A stretch of 10,225 nucleotides of DNA from Bacteroidales bacterium. Its GTDB lineage: Bacteria > Bacteroidota > Bacteroidia > Bacteroidales > WCHB1-69. The notes below the pieces were generated by a model that searched no databases, was not told where the DNA came from, and saw nothing but the letters and a program-made list of their open reading frames with translations. Below are positions 1 through 4,419 of the stretch, one piece after another. Location of the stretch: the NCBI GenBank assembly GCA_017394765.1, contig JAFPXF010000095.1:1-10225 (forward strand), read 5' to 3'. The position numbers were made by a program, and so were the translations under genes. Each line of letters begins with the position of its first letter. Position 1 is the stretch's first letter.

Positions 1-182
1 AACTCCTTTGCAGAGTGTTTGCTGTCATAAAAAGAGGAACACCTTATGTGAATACCATGAAATATGCATCCTGATTCCTTCTGCTGAAAAATGTTGATAA
101 CTTTTTGAAAAAAAACTTGATTTTAACCTATAATACACAAGGCGAAAGCCGCAGTGTGGGGCGGGACGACGGCACCGGTACC
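1..182. other. Intergenic/edge region without a recognisable gene
   Basis: No frame here gives a protein I recognise. The only open frame begins at TTG 105 and runs into the repeat that follows, so I do not call it. The stretch 60-135 is AT-rich, and from about 140 the composition switches abruptly to GC-rich. That switch probably marks the outer part of the repeat copy at 183-287, but I cannot place its left border. The missing C-terminal part of the DUF1016 gene at 292-567 is not visible here on the minus strand. Confidence 0.5.
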
Positions 183-287
183 CTCTCGCGGCGCGGGAGT
201 CGGCATTGCTCGCCGCGAAAGGGAGGCGTTGGAAAAAGCGTTGTTTGGAGAACTGTTACTACCGGCTTTGTGCCATCATGTATATAA
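183..287 (-). repeat. Partial copy of a dispersed palindromic (MITE-like) repeat
   Basis: Positions 231-286, read on the minus strand, match 4021-4076 on the plus strand: I count 47 of 56 identical bases by eye. Homology continues inward through TTTCGCGGCG to a GC-rich hairpin with arms TCGCGGCG (186-193) and CGCCGCGA (211-218). This copy therefore lies inverted relative to the one at 4019-4412. Its outer end carries the same terminal motif, TGCCATCATGTATATA (271-286). It lacks the long middle section of the other copy and looks truncated or degenerate. The nuclease stub at 292-567 stops right beside its end. Confidence 0.7.
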
Positions 288-291
288 GTAC

Positions 292-567
292 CTAAAATTG
301 TCGGAATTCGTATAGTCGCCGTTCACCCAATCCTCTTCTATTCAAACGTTTGGCGATTGTTTTCAAGAGGTTGTCGCCGTGTTGAGCCCTGTCTTCGCCA
401 TTCTGTTCGTATTCCACAATATAGTACCCGACCAACCAGTTGCGAGCAGTCAATGAGAGATTGATGGCGTGCGCCGCAATGCCCTGCAGTATGTCTTGAA
501 CTGACGAAATCTGCTTTACGAGGGAGTCCAATCCTGTGTTATTGTTATGTTCAGTTTCATTTTCCAT
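292..567 (-). pseudogene. DUF1016/YhcG-type nuclease, N-terminal fragment
   Basis: The 91 residues resemble the DUF1016 N-terminal domain of YhcG-type PDDEXK nucleases. The recognisable part is ARNWLVGYYIVEYEQNG (41-57), then ERAQHGDNLL-like and IAKRLNRRGLGERRLYEF (71-88). Family members are normally about 330-380 residues, continuing after RQF with a Tyr and a proline-containing segment and ending in a C-terminal nuclease domain. Here translation stops directly after EFRQF (TAG at 292-294), within a few bases of the terminal motif of the adjacent repeat. The nuclease domain is therefore absent and the gene is probably inactive, though a stand-alone DNA-binding stub cannot be excluded. The start is ATG at 567, with a near-consensus -7 box TATCTTCG about 110 nt upstream. 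Family assignment is from memory of the motif. Confidence 0.75.
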
Positions 568-595
568 AGGTTGATGGTGCGCGAAAACGCTTTAT

Positions 596-619
596 GTCAA
601 TATGTTATAACGTCAATAT
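596..619. promoter_or_regulatory. Palindrome between two direct repeats (candidate operator)
   Basis: GTCAATAT occurs at 596-603 and again at 612-619. The eight bases between them, GTTATAAC (604-611), form a perfect palindrome. The block is 29 nt upstream of the start codon of the minus-strand nuclease stub, between that start and its weak -7-like box at 676-683. That placement would suit a repressor or autoregulatory site, but function is inference only. Confidence 0.35.
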
Positions 620-691
620 TTCTATTCTGTGTTCTTTTGGGGTTTGGTGAAAAAATGGGGTTGATATTTCGGGGGCGAAGATACGAAAAAT

Positions 692-895
692 CTATGCCTG
701 ATATTCTCTGATTACCTCGTCTGCTAAGTATCGGTCTCCAAATGTGTATAACATCGTGGCGGGATCTCGCATTAACCTATTCGTGCGAGATCGGTAAAAA
801 AGGGAAAGGGCTTTCTCAGAACTAATGCCCATGTCGTTCGCTATGAGTGTTACCACACGACCGATTTTGTTCCATATCAATAAGGGACTCAACAT
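692..895 (-). CDS. Small DUF3791-like protein, third gene of DUF3990 cluster
   Basis: This gives 67 residues from ATG 895. The pattern MGISSEKALSLFYRSRTNRLM (22-42), then a short spacer and LYTFGDRYLADEVI (49-62), resembles the core of small DUF3791-type proteins: a helix with GIS..KA, an Asn/Lys-containing turn, then LxT/LHTQ and a C-terminal helix. An upstream in-frame ATG at 946 would make 84 residues but would overlap the DUF3990 gene by 47 nt. ATG 895 lies just 4 nt after that gene's TAG (900-902), which is why I prefer it. It is presumably co-transcribed with the two genes upstream. No terminator hairpin follows. A partner or antitoxin role is inferred from position; the family call is moderate. 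Confidence 0.6.
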   Translation of the reverse strand: MLSPLLIWNKIGRVVTLIANDMGISSEKALSLFYRSRTNRLMRDPATMLYTFGDRYLADEVIREYQA

Positions 896-899
896 GTTA

Positions 900-1382
900 C
901 TATATTTTATAAGATTCCACAAAAGTGAGAAATTGGTCAACCACATGCTGGTTGCGGATACACAACTGGTTGTTCGGGCGATGCATCGAAAGATTGCGGA
1001 GAGCCGTTTCCAGAGGCATCATATCTGACATGTAAGCTTCGACCGTATCAATGACACGGTCATTGGCCACACCACCTTCCACGATGTCGTACAGGTCTCC
1101 GTCATATTTCCCACGACGGTTGGCTACAATGTATTCCAGCCATTCGACATCATAGTTGTCGAACTTCTTGTAAGAGAATGAGTTTCTTGCCAGCTGCAGA
1201 TCGAATTCATATACATTGACAATACCCGTTTCAAGACGGATGCGCGACATTCTGTCTGCCCAAGACTCGGCCTGTTGTAACAAATTCGTGACATAAAACC
1301 CTTGCCCGAAATCAAGTCCGGCACGCCCTTTGCTGATGTCGGGAAACTCAACAGTTTCAGTTCCACCATGATATACTTTCAT
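900..1382 (-). CDS. DUF3990 family protein, predicted ADP-ribosyltransferase-like toxin
   Basis: This is a 160-residue protein with the DUF3990 signatures: MKVYHGG at the N-terminus, LDFGQGFYVT (23-32), QAESWADR (37-44), DVEWLEYIVANR (78-89), YDIVEGGVANDRV (98-110) and QLCIRNQHVVDQFL (139-152). The YHGG strand, the GxGFYVT segment and the late conserved Gln recall the fold of ADP-ribosyltransferases, and I recall DUF3990 being grouped with them. No activity can be read directly from the sequence. A longer open frame to 1574 is spurious, because it would cover most of the upstream gene. ATG 1382 overlaps the upstream stop (ATGA) and has AAGGGAGG six nt before it. DUF3990 genes are often found beside DUF3791 genes, as here, which suggests a toxin with one or two small partners. 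The reading frame is complete. Confidence 0.82.
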   Translation of the reverse strand: MKVYHGGTETVEFPDISKGRAGLDFGQGFYVTNLLQQAESWADRMSRIRLETGIVNVYEFDLQLARNSFSYKKFDNYDVEWLEYIVANRRGKYDGDLYDIVEGGVANDRVIDTVEAYMSDMMPLETALRNLSMHRPNNQLCIRNQHVVDQFLTFVESYKI

Positions 1383-1675
1383 TTCAAACCTCCCTTCTTT
1401 GCTTCGCGCCGATGTAACGCTTCCAAAATGTCTTCCGTGACAATTTGGCGGCTTTGGGTGTGCAAGGTTTCGTAGCAAGGGTATATCAATTCTGAAAACA
1501 GGTTCACGGCTTCCATACGGCCATACATTTCCGCTGCGGAGATGCCCTCGTGGTCTGCTGCCGATTCCACACAAGATGCTGCAAAAATATTACGCAATTC
1601 TGCCTCACCCGGTGCGGGGAAACCGTTTTCAGACATCACACCGTCCATTTTGTATTTATCCTTAATTGTTTTCAT
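1379..1675 (-). CDS. DUF3791 family protein, putative antitoxin/partner of DUF3990
   Basis: This is a 98-residue protein. Its core (residues about 28-88) contains IFAASCVESAADHEGISAAE (30-49), then YGRM..VNLFSELIYPCYETLHTQS and IVTEDILEAL. The GISaaE helix, the LHTQ motif (71-74) and the following VxDI helix are the pattern I associate with DUF3791. An N-terminal extension of roughly 27 residues precedes it. The frame can extend to a TTG at 1687. I start at ATG 1675 because AAAAGGAT lies just before it and a TAnnTTTG box sits 20 nt further up. The stop overlaps the DUF3990 start as ATGA, which indicates translational coupling and argues for matched expression of the two products. An antitoxin role is inference from this pairing. 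Confidence 0.75.
   Translation of the reverse strand: MKTIKDKYKMDGVMSENGFPAPGEAELRNIFAASCVESAADHEGISAAEMYGRMEAVNLFSELIYPCYETLHTQSRQIVTEDILEALHRREAKKGGLK
1389..1396 (-). promoter_or_regulatory. Strong Shine-Dalgarno site for the DUF3990 gene
   Basis: On the minus strand AAGGGAGG lies 6 nt before ATG 1382, inside the last codons of the DUF3791 gene. Strong Shine-Dalgarno sequences are uncommon in Bacteroidota, and the other starts in this window lack one. It fixes the DUF3990 start and supports coupled translation. Confidence 0.65.
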
Positions 1676-1695
1676 TATCCTTTTCAATCATTCTG

Positions 1696-1703
1696 CAAAA
1701 ATA
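1696..1703 (-). promoter_or_regulatory. -7 box for the DUF3791-DUF3990 cluster
   Basis: TATTTTTG on the minus strand fits the Bacteroidota -7 consensus TAnnTTTG and lies 20 nt upstream of ATG 1675. I see no TTTG at the usual -33 distance. It is divergent from the recR promoter, about 40 bp away. Confidence 0.6.
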
Positions 1704-1744
1704 CAGTTTTTCTTTACACCATACAGGGAGACGCATTATTTTTG

Positions 1745-1752
1745 TAATTTTG
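1745..1752 (+). promoter_or_regulatory. -7 promoter box of recR
   Basis: TAATTTTG matches TAnnTTTG and lies 20 nt before the recR start codon at 1773, predicting a short leader of about 15 nt. No exact -33 TTTG is present. Confidence 0.6.
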
Positions 1753-1772
1753 CGGCCTCAAAGCCAAAACCT

Positions 1773-2393
1773 ATGCTATCCCTTTACTCCCAGAATCTGG
1801 AGAATGCGGTGAACGAGATCGCCAAGCTGCCGGGCGTGGGCAAGCGCACCGCCCTGCGGCTCGCCCTCCATCTCATCAAGACCGAACCCGAGGACGTGCA
1901 GCTCCTCACCGACCGCATCTCCAAGCTGAAGACCGACATCTGCTCCTGCAAGGTGTGCTATAACATTTCCGACCACGAAATCTGTGACATCTGCGCCAAC
2001 CCTAAGCGCGATGCCGCCGTCATCTGCGTGGTGCAGGACATCCGCGATGTCATTGCCATCGAGAACACCAGCCAGTTCAACGGGCTCTACCACGTGCTGG
2101 GCGGGGTTATCTCGCCGATGGAGGGCGTGGGCATCCGCCAGCTGCGCCTGCAGGAGCTCTTCAACAGGGTGGGGAAGGGCGACGTGAAGGAGCTGGTTCT
2201 GGCTTTGCCGGCCACCGTGGAGGGCGACACCACCAACTTTTTCATCTACAAGAATGTCAAGGACAAGGTGCCATTGGTTACCACTATCGCGCGCGGCATC
2301 GGCGTGGGCGAGGAGTTGGAGTATGCCGACGAGGTGACGTTAGGGCGCTCGTTGGTGGCGCGACTGGATTTCGACAAGGCCTACAAAAGGTGA
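1773..2393 (+). CDS. recR: Recombination mediator protein RecR
   Basis: This is a 206-residue cytoplasmic protein of normal family length (about 200). RecR works with RecO (and RecF) to load RecA onto SSB-coated single-stranded DNA during gap repair. Domains in order: a helix-hairpin-helix with KLPGVGKRTALRLALHL (18-34), a four-cysteine zinc site C59-x2-C62 and C71-x2-C74, a Toprim domain from about residue 82 (VVQDIRDVIAIENT, then GLYHVLGGVISPMEGVG at 104-120, and PATVEGDTTNFFI at 146-158), and the C-terminal GIGVGEELEYADEVTLGRSLVAR (175-197). The open frame extends upstream to 1542, but homology begins at MLSLYSQNLE and a -7 box sits just ahead, so ATG 1773 is the start. It is monocistronic as far as I can see. 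pepD follows after 100 bp with its own promoter. Confidence 0.97.
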   Translation: MLSLYSQNLENAVNEIAKLPGVGKRTALRLALHLIKTEPEDVQLLTDRISKLKTDICSCKVCYNISDHEICDICANPKRDAAVICVVQDIRDVIAIENTSQFNGLYHVLGGVISPMEGVGIRQLRLQELFNRVGKGDVKELVLALPATVEGDTTNFFIYKNVKDKVPLVTTIARGIGVGEELEYADEVTLGRSLVARLDFDKAYKR

Positions 2394-2441
2394 CGTCAAC
2401 ACGCTCGTCGGCTGTTTTTTCAGCAGAAGTGCAGCCTCGAT

Positions 2442-2471
2442 TTTGTCGTGTCCTGCTTTTTTGTATTTTTG
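2442..2471 (+). promoter_or_regulatory. Promoter of pepD (TTTG-18 nt-TATTTTTG)
   Basis: TTTG at 2442-2445 and TATTTTTG at 2464-2471, separated by 18 nt, form a near-complete Bacteroidota housekeeping promoter. ATG 2494 lies 22 nt downstream of the -7 box. Confidence 0.7.
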
Positions 2472-2493
2472 CACTCCCTAAAAACTGATCGCT

Positions 2494-3948
2494 ATGAATG
2501 AAGAAATGCTCAACCTGAAACCGACCAAGGTTTTCTATTATTTCAATGAAATCACCAAAATCCCTCGCCCTTCCAAAAAGGAGACCCTGATTTCCGAATG
2601 GCTGGAGGCTACAGGCCACAAACTGGGCCTGCCCACCAAGCGTGACGGTGTGGGCAACGTGCTTATCTCCAAGCCCGCCACTCCGGGCAAGGAGAATGTG
2701 ACTCCTGTTATCTTCCAAGCCCACATGGATATGGTGTGCGAGAAAAACGCCGACACCGACTTCGATTTCGAAAAGGATGCCATCCAGACATACGTGGACG
2801 GCGATTGGCTGAAGGCCAAGGGTACCACCCTCGGTGCCGACGACGGTATTGGCATGGCCATGGCATTGGCCATCCTTGATGACCCGGATCTCGAACACGG
2901 CCCCATTGAGTGCCTCTTTACCATCGACGAGGAGACTGGGCTGTCGGGTGCCAAAGCTCTCGAAGCCGGCTTTATGACCGGCAAGATGCTCATCAACCTC
3001 GACTCTGAGGACGAAGGCCAGTTCTTCATCGGCTGTGCCGGTGGTCAGGACACTATCGCCACCCTCGAATGCGACTATGAGAATCTCGAGTCACCTGCCA
3101 AATTCTTCAAAGTCACGGTGAAAGGTTTGCAAGGCGGCCACTCCGGCGACGATATCAACAAGGGACGCGGCAATGCCGTCAAGCTGCTCACCCGCGTGCT
3201 GTGGAATGGCTATTGCGACTACGACATGCGCGTGGCTGACATCCAGGCCGGCAACCTACGCAACGCCATCGCCCGCGAAGGCTTTGCTGTAGTGGCCGTG
3301 CCCGAATCCAATGTTGAGGCTTTCACCCAATATGTCATGAAAATGGATGCGGTGCTGAAGTCCGAGTTCCACACCACGGATGCTGGCGTCACGGTGATGA
3401 TTGAGCCCGCTGATGCTTGCGACCAGGTGCTGGAGGAGACCTTCCAGATCGATTTGCTCAACGCGCTGCTCGTCTGTCCGCACGGCGTGCAGGCGATGTC
3501 GCAGGATATCCCCGGCTTCGTGGAGACCTCCACCAACCTGGCCTCAGTCAAGAAAGCGGATGACAAGATTACCATCACCACCAGCCAGCGCAGCTCCGTG
3601 GAGAGTCGCAAGCAAGCCATTGTTGACAAGGTGTCCACCGCTTTCTGGATGATAGGTGCCGATGTGGTCACAACGGACGGTTATCCAGGCTGGGATCCAA
3701 ACCCCAACTCCGAGGTGCTTCGTGTGCTTGTGGATGCTTACAAGAATCTCTTCCGGAAAGAACCGCAGGTGCTCGCCATCCATGCAGGCCTCGAATGCGG
3801 CCTTTTCTCCGAGAAGTACCCGGACCTTGACATGGTTTCCATCGGACCGACTTTGCGCGGCGTACACTCTCCTGACGAGAAACTCGAAATCAAGACTGTC
3901 CAGATGTGCTGGGACCTTCTTGTCGAGTTCTTCAGACTGTTGAAATAA
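2494..3948 (+). CDS. pepD: Aminoacyl-histidine dipeptidase (PepD, peptidase family M20C)
   Basis: This is a 484-residue cytosolic metallopeptidase, the same length as E. coli PepD, which it resembles along its whole length. PepD hydrolyses Xaa-His dipeptides such as carnosine and other dipeptides, using two bridging zinc ions. The M20 metal and catalytic residues are all visible: H77 and D79 in FQAHMDM, D116 in TTLGADDGIG, E146 and E147 in TIDEETG, D170 in INLDSEDEG, and H458 in VHSPDEKLE. Other family blocks are GCAGGQD (180-186), KGLQGGHSGDDIN, LRNAIAREGFA, VETSTN and IHAGLECGLFS. No signal peptide is present. The gene has its own promoter and is followed by a strong terminator 25 bp after the stop, so it is a single-gene unit. 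Exact substrate range cannot be read from sequence. Confidence 0.96.
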   Translation: MNEEMLNLKPTKVFYYFNEITKIPRPSKKETLISEWLEATGHKLGLPTKRDGVGNVLISKPATPGKENVTPVIFQAHMDMVCEKNADTDFDFEKDAIQTYVDGDWLKAKGTTLGADDGIGMAMALAILDDPDLEHGPIECLFTIDEETGLSGAKALEAGFMTGKMLINLDSEDEGQFFIGCAGGQDTIATLECDYENLESPAKFFKVTVKGLQGGHSGDDINKGRGNAVKLLTRVLWNGYCDYDMRVADIQAGNLRNAIAREGFAVVAVPESNVEAFTQYVMKMDAVLKSEFHTTDAGVTVMIEPADACDQVLEETFQIDLLNALLVCPHGVQAMSQDIPGFVETSTNLASVKKADDKITITTSQRSSVESRKQAIVDKVSTAFWMIGADVVTTDGYPGWDPNPNSEVLRVLVDAYKNLFRKEPQVLAIHAGLECGLFSEKYPDLDMVSIGPTLRGVHSPDEKLEIKTVQMCWDLLVEFFRLLK

Positions 3949-3972
3949 AAGGGTGATTTTTCATCTGTGCTT

Positions 3973-4009
3973 GGGCTTTATACCTTTTTGGTGTAAAGCC
4001 CATTTTTTA
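3973..4009 (+). terminator. Rho-independent terminator after pepD
   Basis: GGGCTTTATACC (3973-3984) pairs with GGTGTAAAGCCC (3990-4001) over 12 bp with a single G-T wobble, around a five-T loop, and is followed by six T. It lies 24 bp after the pepD stop. Confidence 0.9.
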
Positions 4010-4018
4010 TGGATAGAG

Positions 4019-4412
4019 ATTATGTATATGATGGCACAAGGCTGGCATTGACAGCTCTCCAAACAACGTTTTTTCCAGCGTCTCACTTTCGCGGCGCGGG
4101 AGAATGTTGAGACGAGGGTGTGCGTTGCTCGCCGCGAAACGGGTGTGGGGTTCGACGAGCATGCGTGAGGGATTGAAGTGGAAATAATTTTGGTGGGAAT
4201 ACGTTCCCTGGCGAGACGGAGGTTCCGCTTGACGCTTCGCGTCTCGCGGAATGGTGGTGGGTTTTAAACCAAAATTATTGGAGCGAAAAGCCCGACGGCG
4301 CGGCGGCGTTTGATGGCGTATGTGAATGCAACGCGATTCCGCGCCGCTGCGCCGGCACGCCCAAATCAAAAAAAGATGCAAAAACCCTAATTTATGCCAT
4401 CAAGTATATAAT
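4019..4412. mobile_element. MITE-like palindromic repeat element, ~394 bp
   Basis: The ends are imperfect terminal inverted repeats: ATTATGTATATGATGGCA (4019-4036) against the complement of TGCCATCAAGTATATAAT (4395-4412), 15 of 18 matching. Nested inside are several inverted repeats: TTTCGCGGCG/CGCCGCGAAA (4087-4096, 4130-4139), AATAATTTTGGT/ACCAAAATTATT (4183-4194, 4268-4279), GCGAGACG/CGTCTCGC (4211-4218, 4240-4247), and CGGCGCGGCGGCG/CGCCGCTGCGCCG with one mismatch (4296-4308, 4342-4354). A second partial copy lies inverted at 183-287. There is no transposase; a 124-codon minus-strand frame beginning at TTG is not convincing as a gene. The element sits between the 3' ends of pepD and the FG-GAP gene. 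A non-autonomous mobile element or a transcribed structured repeat are both possible. Confidence 0.65.
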
Positions 4413-4419
4413 TCTTTTT

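Noticed and set aside
105..134. Sigma70-like pair TTGAAA, 18 nt, TATAAT
   Set aside because: Bacteroidota housekeeping promoters use TTTG/TAnnTTTG and no gene follows. It is likely chance in AT-rich DNA.
105..287. 60-codon plus-strand open frame at the left end
   Set aside because: It starts with TTG, lies mostly in the repeat copy, and has low-complexity Arg/Gly/Ser content. It is a by-product of the GC-rich repeat.
1542..1772. N-terminal extension of RecR by about 77 residues
   Set aside because: It would overlap the divergent DUF3791 gene and both promoters. RecR homology begins at ATG 1773.
2409..2425. GCTG-T6-CAGC hairpin after recR as a terminator
   Set aside because: The stem is only four base pairs and the T-tract is in the loop, not after the stem.
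4007..4381. 124-codon minus-strand open frame spanning the repeat element
   Set aside because: The start is TTG, the frame covers all the palindromes, and composition is Arg/Pro/His-rich without domain pattern. Such frames are typical of repeats mis-annotated as hypothetical proteins.
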